Of a DNA stretch of 8,529 nucleotides, positions 1 through 6,343 are shown one piece after another. Below the pieces are notes generated by a model. That model had not been told where the DNA came from, ran no database searches, and was given only the letters and a program-made list of their open reading frames with translations. Position 1 is the first letter of the stretch. Every line of letters starts with the position of its first letter. A program made the translations under genes and the position numbers. Location of the stretch: assembly GCA_030600625.1 (NCBI GenBank), contig JAUVLS010000041.1, forward strand, positions 1-8,529, written 5' to 3'. Source of the stretch: Bacteroidales bacterium (lineage in GTDB: Bacteria > Bacteroidota > Bacteroidia > Bacteroidales > UBA12077).

Positions 1-263
1 ACCCCTGAACACCCCCTGCTGTTCAGGAGCATTTGTTCTGCAAAATTTTTCAAGTATTCTCCTGTTGAAATTGATTCTTTTTCATAATCCTGCATGTTTG
101 CCAAAGCACCTTGTATGGTAAAAGTCATATTAAGGCCGGTATCACCATCAGGGACAGGAAAAACATTTAGCCTGTTTAAATATTCTTTATGCCGATGAAG
201 ATACTTGTAAATATTCTCGATTCTTTCTTTTATTATTGCTATTCTATTTTCTGTTTGGATCAT
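1..263 (-). CDS. DAK2-domain (FakA-like) fatty-acid kinase, N-terminal part, cut by window edge
   Basis: The frame opens with ATG at 263 and runs uninterrupted for 87 codons to the left edge, so only the N-terminus is present. Residues 33-46 carry NVFPVPDGDTGLNM, which matches the ATP/Mg-binding signature of the DAK2/DhaL fold; Asp39 and Asp41 are the expected metal ligands. A second block, SRGCSG at residues 82-87, corresponds to the usual ARGNSG, with Cys in place of Asn. In characterised systems FakA phosphorylates fatty acids held by a DegV-type FakB, giving acyl-phosphate for phospholipid synthesis. The start codon overlaps the stop of the upstream patatin gene as ATGA, implying translational coupling. 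That pairing supports a fatty-acid salvage role, which is inference. It could also be a DAK2-DegV fusion or another DAK2 kinase; the missing C-terminus would decide. The DAK2 call is firm, the substrate is not. Confidence 0.86.
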   Translation of the reverse strand, partial: MIQTENRIAIIKERIENIYKYLHRHKEYLNRLNVFPVPDGDTGLNMTFTIQGALANMQDYEKESISTGEYLKNFAEQMLLNSRGCSG

Positions 264-1144
264 AGAAGCCTGGTTTTATAATCGTTAATACTATTTCTTG
301 CAGCCAGTCTGCCTGTTTCTATTAATTCTTCAGCTTTAAAAAAATCAAATGTTCCTCCTGAATGACGTGAAATGTTTATCAGAATATCCGGTTTGTATTT
401 TTCGATATTCATAAGTGATAAACTATGAGTAAGTAAACCGGTTGATTTATTTAATAATGTGAAATAATTTAGCTTCGTTTTACTGTTTTTTGGCAATATC
501 CCATTTAATTTATTTTTAAATTCTTTGATTTTTTGCTTATAAACAGAGTTTTTTCTTTTTTCATTTTCTTTGTTTAACACCGGCTTATCATAAGGGATAC
601 TCGCATTTACAAAAGAAGCTATTAAAATATCGCCTTCAATTCGTTTAACACGATTTAAGGGAATAGGATTAACAACTCCTCCATCAACCAATATTGCGTT
701 GTTTTTTTTAGCAGGTGTAAAAACTGTTGGTATAGCAACTGATGCTCTTACAGCATCATACAAACTACCTTCGGCAAATACTACTTCTTTCATATTTGTA
801 ATATCTGCAGCAACAGCTACATAAGGTATTTTCAGGTCTTCAATATTTTTGTCAGGGAAAAACGATTTCATTTTATTAAAAATCCTATCTCCTTTTATTA
901 AGCCTTGTGAACTGAAAGTAAAATCAATAAGCTTAAATACCTCTTTTTTATCTAATGTTAAAATCCATTCTTTATATTCCCGTAATTTATCCATTGCATA
1001 CATTGCGGCAATAAAAGCACCCATTGAATTTCCGGCAATAGATTTTATTTCAAAACCTTGTTCTTCTAATTCTTCAATAACACCTATGTGTGCTAATCCT
1101 CTTGCAGCTCCTCCTGAAAGAACTAATGATATTGGCTGTTTCAT
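260..1144 (-). CDS. Patatin-like phospholipase (cytoplasmic RssA/NTE type)
   Basis: This 294-residue protein has every patatin hallmark. The glycine-rich oxyanion block GGAARG lies at residues 11-16, the nucleophile elbow GNSMG at 38-42 with catalytic Ser40, and the dyad motif DGG at 154-156 with Asp154. The conserved block RASVAIPTVFTPA (133-145) precedes the DGG. No signal peptide or transmembrane segment is visible, and there is no C-terminal POTRA or barrel domain as in the longer outer-membrane patatins, so a cytoplasmic or membrane-associated lipid acyl hydrolase is expected. Residues 190-225 form a Lys/Asn-rich insert that may be a flexible loop. The stop codon TGA shares bases with the ATG of a FakA-like kinase, suggesting that fatty acids it releases are phosphorylated for reuse (inference). 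The natural substrate is unknown. Upstream lies a structured gap of 358 bases, so it may have its own promoter. Confidence 0.93.
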   Translation of the reverse strand: MKQPISLVLSGGAARGLAHIGVIEELEEQGFEIKSIAGNSMGAFIAAMYAMDKLREYKEWILTLDKKEVFKLIDFTFSSQGLIKGDRIFNKMKSFFPDKNIEDLKIPYVAVAADITNMKEVVFAEGSLYDAVRASVAIPTVFTPAKKNNAILVDGGVVNPIPLNRVKRIEGDILIASFVNASIPYDKPVLNKENEKRKNSVYKQKIKEFKNKLNGILPKNSKTKLNYFTLLNKSTGLLTHSLSLMNIEKYKPDILINISRHSGGTFDFFKAEELIETGRLAARNSINDYKTRLL

Positions 1145-1146
1145 CT

Positions 1147-1260
1147 GTTAGTTTATTTTTTATCCGATTCACTTCGTTTAGTTCATGAGAGCGCCTTCCT
1201 TCGGCAGGCAAGCTTTCGCTAAGTTCTCTGTGTGAACTAACGAGTTAACCCGTTAGTTTA
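1147..1260. repeat. Palindrome-rich intergenic segment flanked by 9-bp direct repeats
   Basis: GTTAGTTTA occurs at 1147-1155 and again at 1252-1260, bounding the segment. Inside, AGTTCA (1180-1185) pairs with TGAACT (1233-1238) as outer arms around a GC-richer core containing GCCTTCC-TTC-GGCAGGC, which is nearly self-complementary. A perfect 8-bp stem follows: AACTAACG (1235-1242) with CGTTAGTT (1251-1258), loop of 8. Immediately beyond is the 15-base palindrome TACCGAA-A-TTCGGTA (1259-1273). No open frame of interest is present. It resembles a small REP/MITE-like repeat rather than a terminator, since no stem is followed by a T-run on either strand. Whether the 9-bp repeats are a target duplication cannot be told from one copy. 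Confidence 0.55.
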
Positions 1261-1304
1261 CCGAAATTCGGTACAGGCTATGAGTGTTTCATCTTCATTA
1301 AGAT

Positions 1305-1498
1305 TAAAGCTTTGAGGAGAAATCGACCTTAGGTTTTATAAAACCTTGAATCCGCAACAAGTACTTAACATCCTGATAGTCACGGGGTGGCTTAATGCAA
1401 ATAGATTACGTAATTATCATAATATCAATCAGCCACCCCGTGACTTGCGGATTTTAGGTAAAAGAACAAAATCGAACAATTTACTCCCCTAAAGCTTA
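1305..1498. repeat. Long imperfect inverted repeat with a perfect 15-bp stem
   Basis: Three nested pairs of arms lie in the same order on both sides. The outermost is AAGCTTTGAGGAG (1307-1319) against CTCCCCTAAAGCTT (1484-1497), imperfect. The middle pair is AATCCGCAA (1349-1357) against TTGCGGATT (1445-1453), perfect. The innermost is AGTCACGGGGTGGCT (1378-1392) against AGCCACCCCGTGACT (1431-1445), perfect over 15 bp, enclosing a 38-base AT-rich centre with ATTACGTAAT. The left arm is about 20 bases longer than the right between the middle and inner pairs. A separate perfect 16-bp palindrome, AGGTTTTATAAAACCT, sits in the left arm at 1331-1346. It fills the gap between the LolA-like and patatin genes. 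It could be a non-autonomous mobile repeat, a structured RNA or an mRNA stability element. There is no poly-T tail for a simple terminator. Confidence 0.7.
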
Positions 1499-1502
1499 CT
1501 TA

Positions 1503-2240
1503 TTATTGTTTTAATTTTCTTACAGTAAATTCTTCATCTGAAAGGCCCTGATCATATTTTACATCCGACATAATCATTTTAGTTGTATGATTTTTCTTTA
1601 AATCTGTCATTGTCATTTCCTGGGCATTCCAGTAATTGCCAATTTTTACATAAACAGATTTACCTTCTTTAATTTTTTTATTTCCTTTATCATAAAATTC
1701 TGCTGAAACAGGGTAAAAATTTGTTTTATGAACTTTCATTATAACTTTTGAGTACTCTGATTTTTGTGATTTCGGAGTTAATTCTAAAATATGAACATCT
1801 CCTTCTGTTTTAAGTAATTTCGGAGTATATTTTTCAGCATTTGGTTTAGCTTCCATATCATCGTAAGAAAAGTCTGTTCCTGCAAATTTTTGATTTTTTA
1901 CCGATGATGATATTCTTCTTTCTTTACCATATGCAGGCATATATAAATACATTACATCGTTTGGTAAGGATAAAACTGCAATCCCTGCCTGCGATGCCGG
2001 AGCAGTAAACCTGAAGATACGTTTGTCTGTTCCTTTCTGAATAATATTTGCTTCTCTTGTTTTTTGATTTCCAGATTTATCAATTAAAATAATTTTTGTT
2101 TCCCCTGTCATATCTTTGGGAGAATACATTACATCGTCCATTTTCTTTAAAATGGTATTTGCATCTTGTGCATTTGCAGAAAATATTCCTGTATAAAGGA
2201 ATAATACAATTGTTAATACTGATATTTTCATTTTTCTCAT
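1503..2240 (-). CDS. Secreted LolA-like outer-membrane lipoprotein-sorting family protein
   Basis: The 245-residue product starts with a typical signal peptide: basic MRKMK, a hydrophobic core to about residue 20, and a probable signal peptidase I site after SANA (residue 24). No lipobox Cys follows, so it should be a soluble periplasmic protein. The mature part fits the LolA-like family annotated as outer membrane lipoprotein-sorting protein (COG2834): repeated beta-strand patterns, VMYLYMPAYGKERRI at 96-110 and KFAGTDFSYDDM at 118-129, a block diagnostic of this subfamily rather than of classical LolA. Members often sit beside RND/MMPL exporters and are thought to carry lipid or lipoprotein across the periplasm. 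Here the exporter gene is two genes upstream, and the start is 32 bases after the stop of an acyltransferase gene, so co-transcription is likely. Met4 is an alternative start. The cargo is unknown. Confidence 0.88.
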   Translation of the reverse strand: MRKMKISVLTIVLFLYTGIFSANAQDANTILKKMDDVMYSPKDMTGETKIILIDKSGNQKTREANIIQKGTDKRIFRFTAPASQAGIAVLSLPNDVMYLYMPAYGKERRISSSVKNQKFAGTDFSYDDMEAKPNAEKYTPKLLKTEGDVHILELTPKSQKSEYSKVIMKVHKTNFYPVSAEFYDKGNKKIKEGKSVYVKIGNYWNAQEMTMTDLKKNHTTKMIMSDVKYDQGLSDEEFTVRKLKQ

Positions 2241-2272
2241 TTTACTTAGATTTTAAATATTTATAAATTCGA

Positions 2273-3082
2273 TTAACTGTTTTTTAAATCATACACAACC
2301 GATCGCACCTTCTGTGCCCAGTCCCAGTGTGATAATGTATTGTCAAATTCTTTATAATGTATAGTTTTACCTATACTTACTTTAATAGTCTTTCCTCTTT
2401 TCCGAAACAACTCCCCTGGCAGGAGAACCAATTCAATATTTAATTTGATCCTGAATATTTGTCTGAATAAATATATCGCATAAAACAGGTATGAATTTCT
2501 TCCATAAAACCTGATTGGAACTACATCCCTTTGGTTTGAAATAGCTTTAGTTACAAAACTTTTATTCCAAAATTTATCTTGTACCTTAAATTTGTGAATG
2601 CGTGAAACCAAGCCAAAAGGGAAATGTGTAATTGGGACATCGGAAGCAAACACTTTTTCTAATTCAACAAAGTACTTTTTTGGATTTTTGCCAAATACAC
2701 TAATATTTGCGATTATTGGCCTTAAATTTGGAACAAACATAAATGCATCATTGCCTATTGCTTTCAATTGTCCGTATTTATAACCAACTATATTTGTGAG
2801 TATTAAGCCATCCAAAAATCCGAAAGGGTGATTGGCAACGAAAAAACATTTCCCGTTCTCAGGGAGGTTTTCTATTCCATCTATTTCAATTTTAATATTC
2901 AGTTCTTCAATTATTTTTGGTAAAAAATCAATGCCGTCATAATCAGAATATTTATTCAAAATTTTATTGATTTCATTCTGTTTGATTATTTTTGCAATAA
3001 TCTTAATAACAAAATTAGGTAAGCTCTTCAAAAATTTCGAATCACTATTTTTTATAATATGTGCAATATTGATGTTGCTCAT
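2273..3082 (-). CDS. Lysophospholipid/glycerolipid acyltransferase, H-x5-D type (PlsC superfamily)
   Basis: The 269-residue protein has the acyltransferase block FVANHPFGFLDG at residues 81-92, with His85 and Asp91 spaced H-x5-D rather than the classical H-x4-D. This variant is known from the PlsC-like group annotated as putative hemolysin/acyltransferase, which includes enzymes that O-acylate ornithine or glycine lipids. The later substrate block reads HFPFGLVSR (153-161), where relatives usually have FPAGEVSR, so the Glu is replaced by Leu158. A further family block, VVPIRFYGRNS, lies at 187-197. No signal peptide or clear transmembrane helix is seen, so it is probably a peripheral inner-membrane protein. 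Its start ATG overlaps by ATGA the stop of a 9-codon ORF at 3079-3108. It lies between the exporter and the LolA-like gene, which suggests that it acylates or remodels the exported lipid. The acyl acceptor cannot be deduced. Confidence 0.83.
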   Translation of the reverse strand: MSNINIAHIIKNSDSKFLKSLPNFVIKIIAKIIKQNEINKILNKYSDYDGIDFLPKIIEELNIKIEIDGIENLPENGKCFFVANHPFGFLDGLILTNIVGYKYGQLKAIGNDAFMFVPNLRPIIANISVFGKNPKKYFVELEKVFASDVPITHFPFGLVSRIHKFKVQDKFWNKSFVTKAISNQRDVVPIRFYGRNSYLFYAIYLFRQIFRIKLNIELVLLPGELFRKRGKTIKVSIGKTIHYKEFDNTLSHWDWAQKVRSVVYDLKNS

Positions 3083-3124
3083 TTTCTTATTATTTCTTTT
3101 GCTTTCATGTTAATAAGTTTTATA

Positions 3125-3187
3125 TTAGTTCTTCAATAACTTTTTGTATATAATCAATATGCTTATAATCAATATACTTATAATCAT
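3125..3187 (-). CDS. Possible 20-residue hydrophobic small peptide encoded by tandem repeats
   Basis: Eleven bases after the exporter stop codon an ATG opens a short frame encoding MIISILIISILIIYKKLLKN, then TAA. The first 13 residues are almost entirely Ile/Leu/Ser and could span or insert into a membrane; the tail is basic. Two successive copies of the 15-bp repeat encode the pentapeptide ISILI. This resembles small hydrophobic membrane peptides, including type I toxins and accessory peptides of RND pumps, but only in general composition. No strong Shine-Dalgarno is seen, although AAGAAC lies about 8 bases upstream. In this AT-rich context a chance ORF is a real possibility. A second reading frame is also open through the repeats but has no ATG. 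Confidence 0.28.
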   Translation of the reverse strand: MIISILIISILIIYKKLLKN

Positions 3188-3194
3188 AATACTT
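3150..3194. repeat. Three tandem 15-bp repeats
   Basis: The units are ATAATCAATATGCTT (3150-3164), ATAATCAATATACTT (3165-3179) and ATAATCATAATACTT (3180-3194). The first two differ at one base and the third at two or three. They lie just downstream of the exporter stop codon, in the 116-base gap before the acyltransferase gene. The unit length is a multiple of three, so changes in copy number would preserve any reading frame across it. The array could arise by slippage and vary in number between strains. Confidence 0.85.
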
Positions 3195-3198
3195 GTTC

Positions 3199-5499
3199 TT
3201 AATTTGAGGATTTCTTATTAAATATCAAATTATTGCCTAAACTTTTATATAGCTTTTCTTTTGCTCTGTTAGCAAGAATTAAAATAACCGGCAAAAGGGT
3301 TAATGCTCCAACTCCTGCCCCAACCATACTTAATGCAACAAGTAAACCGAAATTTTGTATTGGAACAATATGGGAAAAGGTTAATACGAGAAAGCCCAAA
3401 GCTACTGATACTACATTTATAATAATAGCCTTGCCACTAATCATTAAACTATCTTTTATTGCCTCGTTAATATTTTTAACTTCATCAAATTTGTTGGAAA
3501 AATGTGTTATTATATGAATTGAATAGTCAATACCCATACCGAGAGCTACACTTGCCACGAGTACTGTTGCTATATCTAATGCTATACCGGTAATTCCCAT
3601 AAAACCAAATAAAATAATAATAGTAGCTACAATCGGAACTGCGGCATATATTCCTTTTGCAAAAGAGCGTAATATCAGTGCTACAATTAAAACCACTAAT
3701 ATAATAGCTATTGCAAGACTGCTGAATTGACTTCGAATCAACGAATCATTTAATGTTACATATACCGAAGGCATACCTGTTAATAATATTTGGCATTCAT
3801 CAGTTGTATTTTCTTTTATATATTCGTTCATATATAACACAAATTTCTCTGCATCTTCACTGTAGGCAGAAGTAAATTTAGATTGAATTATCCCTTCATC
3901 TAACTCATCGGTTACCAATTGCGACATGATATCCTGCCCGTCGAGCAGAAACCATAGCTGCTCAATTTTGTTTTTTTCATCCGGAATTTTTTTCCCTTCA
4001 CCCATAACATCGTTCATTTCTTCTATTAAATCGGCAACAGATTGTGTAAATGTTATATCGGGATATTTTTTCATATAATCCCCTGTTTTAATCATTGTTT
4101 TTAAAACATCAGGATTTTGCATATCTCCTTTAAAAACAACAAAAACAGGTATAGAACCACCAAATTTCGTTTGCATAATATCTTCTGCAACTCTTGTAGG
4201 ATTATTTTTCTGTAAATATTCTGCCATATTAACACTGGTTTTAATATTAAATATTCCCCATATACTAATTGCCATTACAGCAATCCAGATTACAGTAATA
4301 TATTTAGGATGCTTAACAATTAAATTAGAAAAAGGGGTAAGTAACATTTTACCCATAATAGTATCTTCTGATTTCATTTGTCCCTTTAAAGCCTTTTCAG
4401 ATTTGAACATTGAAAATGCAGAAACAAAAGCAGGAACAAATACAACAGAAATCAATAATGCAATAAGTACACCAAGTGAAGTAAACATTCCAAAATCGCG
4501 AATCATGGTAAGATATGCTCCAAAAACAAATGAAATAAAACCAAAGGCAGTAGTAATTCCCGATAGAAATACAGGGATAATAATATATGTTAAAGCAATA
4601 ATTAATGCTTTCCCTCTGTCTTTTTCCTTACACTCATTTACTCTGTTAATAACATGAATAGTATAAGCACTACCAACTGCAAGCAAGATAACAGGCATAT
4701 TGATTGAAACTAAATTCAATTTATAACCTGATAATTGCATAAACCCCAAGACCCAAACAGTAGAAATACTTGCTGTTAAAAGAGGTAAAATAACACCGCG
4801 GGCAGACCTGAAACTTATTAAAAGAACTAACATTATTACAATGAATGTAATTGGAATTAAATTCCTCATATCAACTAACATTAAGTTTGATACATCATCC
4901 ATCATCATTGGCAGTCCACCGAAACTTATTTTTTCGGGAAGATTTAGTCTGGTGATTTTTTCTTTTACTTCTTTTGCAACTACTTGTTCGTCGGCATCAT
5001 CAAGTAAAGTAAATATCACTAATGTTGATGTTCCGTCTGCGGAAACAATATTCCCTTTGTACATTTCTTTTGACATTACCCGATGCTTTAAACTGTCTAA
5101 TTGAGTTTGTGTAGTAGGCAAGTCATATTCATCAACTAATTTTCCTATTTCTATTCCCCAATCACTTCCCTTAATATCAATAACATCGGTAAGACTTGTT
5201 ACTGTTGAAATTCCATCAATATATTTAATGGTATCAGTTACTTGCTTTATATCTTCTAATACTTTAGTATCAAATATATTATCTGCTTGTATTATAACCA
5301 TTCCCATAATATTCCCGCCATATTTATTACCTATGTCGGTATATAAAACAGCAGTTGGATCATCATCGGGTAATGAATTTATAACATCTGCATCAATTTT
5401 TATATTTTTAAGTTGATAACCAAAAATTAAAGTTAATCCCAGTACAACAATAATTATCAGCCATCTAAATTTTATTATTCCTTCTGCTAGTTTATTCAT
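3199..5499 (-). CDS. RND-superfamily MMPL-type lipid exporter (COG1033-like)
   Basis: This 766-residue inner-membrane protein has the duplicated RND layout. TM1 is at about 12-29, followed by a large periplasmic loop (30-212), TM2-TM6 at about 214-362, a cytoplasmic link, TM7 at about 400-418, a second periplasmic loop (420-590), and TM8-TM12 at about 592-743. The second half carries GMGIDYSIH (654-662) in predicted TM10, whose Asp is typical of proton-coupled MMPL proteins; the equivalent site in TM4 reads VGSAYTIH (275-282) without an acidic residue. It is shorter than tripartite drug pumps of about 1,000 residues and matches the predicted-exporter/HpnN-like group that moves lipids. No membrane-fusion protein or TolC partner gene is nearby. 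Instead a LolA-like periplasmic protein lies downstream, which suggests hand-over of a lipid to a soluble carrier. Two acyltransferase genes flank it. The substrate is unknown. Confidence 0.9.
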   Translation of the reverse strand: MNKLAEGIIKFRWLIIIVVLGLTLIFGYQLKNIKIDADVINSLPDDDPTAVLYTDIGNKYGGNIMGMVIIQADNIFDTKVLEDIKQVTDTIKYIDGISTVTSLTDVIDIKGSDWGIEIGKLVDEYDLPTTQTQLDSLKHRVMSKEMYKGNIVSADGTSTLVIFTLLDDADEQVVAKEVKEKITRLNLPEKISFGGLPMMMDDVSNLMLVDMRNLIPITFIVIMLVLLISFRSARGVILPLLTASISTVWVLGFMQLSGYKLNLVSINMPVILLAVGSAYTIHVINRVNECKEKDRGKALIIALTYIIIPVFLSGITTAFGFISFVFGAYLTMIRDFGMFTSLGVLIALLISVVFVPAFVSAFSMFKSEKALKGQMKSEDTIMGKMLLTPFSNLIVKHPKYITVIWIAVMAISIWGIFNIKTSVNMAEYLQKNNPTRVAEDIMQTKFGGSIPVFVVFKGDMQNPDVLKTMIKTGDYMKKYPDITFTQSVADLIEEMNDVMGEGKKIPDEKNKIEQLWFLLDGQDIMSQLVTDELDEGIIQSKFTSAYSEDAEKFVLYMNEYIKENTTDECQILLTGMPSVYVTLNDSLIRSQFSSLAIAIILVVLIVALILRSFAKGIYAAVPIVATIIILFGFMGITGIALDIATVLVASVALGMGIDYSIHIITHFSNKFDEVKNINEAIKDSLMISGKAIIINVVSVALGFLVLTFSHIVPIQNFGLLVALSMVGAGVGALTLLPVILILANRAKEKLYKSLGNNLIFNKKSSN

Positions 5500-5573
5500 G
5501 CTTGTTTTTTTTATGTAATTTTTAATTTATTTGTTCTTTTACTGTTTTTCAGTCAATTTGCGAATAAAAAAAT

Positions 5574-6125
5574 TCAATTGAATCTTTTATCTGTAGCAAA
5601 ATTCTCAGGATATTTTGCATTTACATCCTTATACATTTTAATAATTTCAGTCATTGTTGTATTTACATTCGTTATTTCTGTAATAACACTTTTGATGCCT
5701 AATTCTTTTTTCTTGTAATCTATATAACCCACTACAATTGGGACGTTTGCTTTTTTTGCCATATAATAAAACCCCTTTCTCCAATGCCTTGTTTTAGCTA
5801 ATTGACCTTCAGGTGATAATATTATATGTAGCTCTTTATTATTACTAAATAATTCGGCAATCTGATTAATATACTCCTTGTTTTTATATACCGGTATTGA
5901 GCCAAAAGCTTTAAAAAAGTATTTCATTGGAAATTTGAAAAATTCCTTTTTTGATAAAAACTTATAATTAATTTCTGCATTCATAAAATACAGTTTACCA
6001 TATAAACCATCCCAATAACTTGTATGTGGTGCAAAAATAATAATGCTCTTTTTTACATCAGGAAACCCGCTATTTATTTTCCATCCCAGCAGATTAACCA
6101 AAATATATCCGGAAATTGTTTTCAT
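5574..6125 (-). CDS. Small PlsC-like 1-acyl-glycerol-3-phosphate acyltransferase family protein
   Basis: At 183 residues this is a compact single-domain acyltransferase. Motif I is APHTSYWDG (32-40) with His34 and Asp39 in the standard H-x4-D arrangement. Motif II appears as GSIPVYKNK (75-83), and motif III as SPEGQLAKTRHWRKGFYYMA (104-123) with Glu106, where SPEGQ replaces the common FPEGT. The following VPIVVGYIDY resembles motif IV. It belongs to the short group of COG0204-like enzymes and is smaller than housekeeping PlsC (about 240 residues), so it may act on a special acceptor rather than on lysophosphatidic acid. The N-terminal hydrophobic segment may anchor it to the inner membrane. 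It lies 74 bases upstream of the exporter gene and is probably co-transcribed with it. The gap to the SDR gene upstream is longer and full of hairpins. Confidence 0.86.
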   Translation of the reverse strand: MKTISGYILVNLLGWKINSGFPDVKKSIIIFAPHTSYWDGLYGKLYFMNAEINYKFLSKKEFFKFPMKYFFKAFGSIPVYKNKEYINQIAELFSNNKELHIILSPEGQLAKTRHWRKGFYYMAKKANVPIVVGYIDYKKKELGIKSVITEITNVNTTMTEIIKMYKDVNAKYPENFATDKRFN

Positions 6126-6162
6126 ATTACAGTGTTCATATATTTTTTTTAAGTTTTAACCC

Positions 6163-6282
6163 GAATAATTACCTCCGGTGAGCTCCACTTCGTTCCGGTT
6201 CATAAACTTTGATGAATTATTCTGACGATTAAGTAAATGTAAGGGTTTCAGAAAACTGAAACACCGACATTTTCTAAATCGG
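6163..6282. repeat. Cluster of inverted repeats in the SDR-acyltransferase gap
   Basis: Three pairs of arms follow one another. GAATAATT (6163-6170) pairs with AATTATTC (6215-6222) around a GC-richer core containing GAGCTC and two CCGG sites. GTTTCAG (6245-6251) pairs with CTGAAAC (6256-6262) through an AAAA loop. CCG-AC-ATTT (6264-6272) pairs with AAAT-CGG (6276-6282) with a two-base bulge. None is followed by a clear T-run on either strand. The core shares ACTTCGTT, a short spacer and GTTCAT with the intergenic segment near 1171-1186, which hints at a dispersed repeat family. No ORF of note is present. Confidence 0.5.
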
Positions 6283-6284
6283 GG

Positions 6285-6343
6285 TTAACCTACATTATCC
6301 ATAAATATTTAAAAAATTAATATTTATTAATAATGCAGGTTAA
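6285..6343. repeat. Long hairpin overlapping the SDR stop codon
   Basis: TTAACCTACATTAT (6285-6298) pairs with ATAATGCAGGTTAA (6330-6343) over 14 bp with one mismatch. After a two-by-two mismatch, ATAAATATT (6301-6309) pairs perfectly with AATATTTAT (6319-6327), leaving a 9-base loop. The right arm includes the SDR stop codon (6340-6342). In SDR mRNA the stem would therefore form at the very 3' end of the coding region. There is no T-run after it, so it looks more like a 3'-end stability or processing element, or part of a dispersed repeat, than a standard terminator. Confidence 0.6.

Noticed and set aside
4..27. Hairpin CCTGAAC / GTTCAGG with a 10-base loop
   Set aside because: It falls inside the coding sequence of the DAK2 RGxSG block, so it is probably a by-product of codon choice.
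849..1151. Plus-strand ORF of 100 codons
   Set aside because: It lies opposite the patatin gene, whose catalytic motifs are all on the minus strand, and it shows no recognisable domain.
2598..2783. Plus-strand ORF of 61 codons
   Set aside because: It is a shadow inside the acyltransferase gene at 2273-3082.
3233..5416. Four plus-strand ORFs of 62-94 codons
   Set aside because: All lie antisense to the RND exporter, which has a complete membrane topology and conserved motifs.
6245..6262. GTTTCAG-AAAA-CTGAAAC as a terminator
   Set aside because: The stem is sound, but no T-run follows on either strand, so it is listed only as an inverted repeat.
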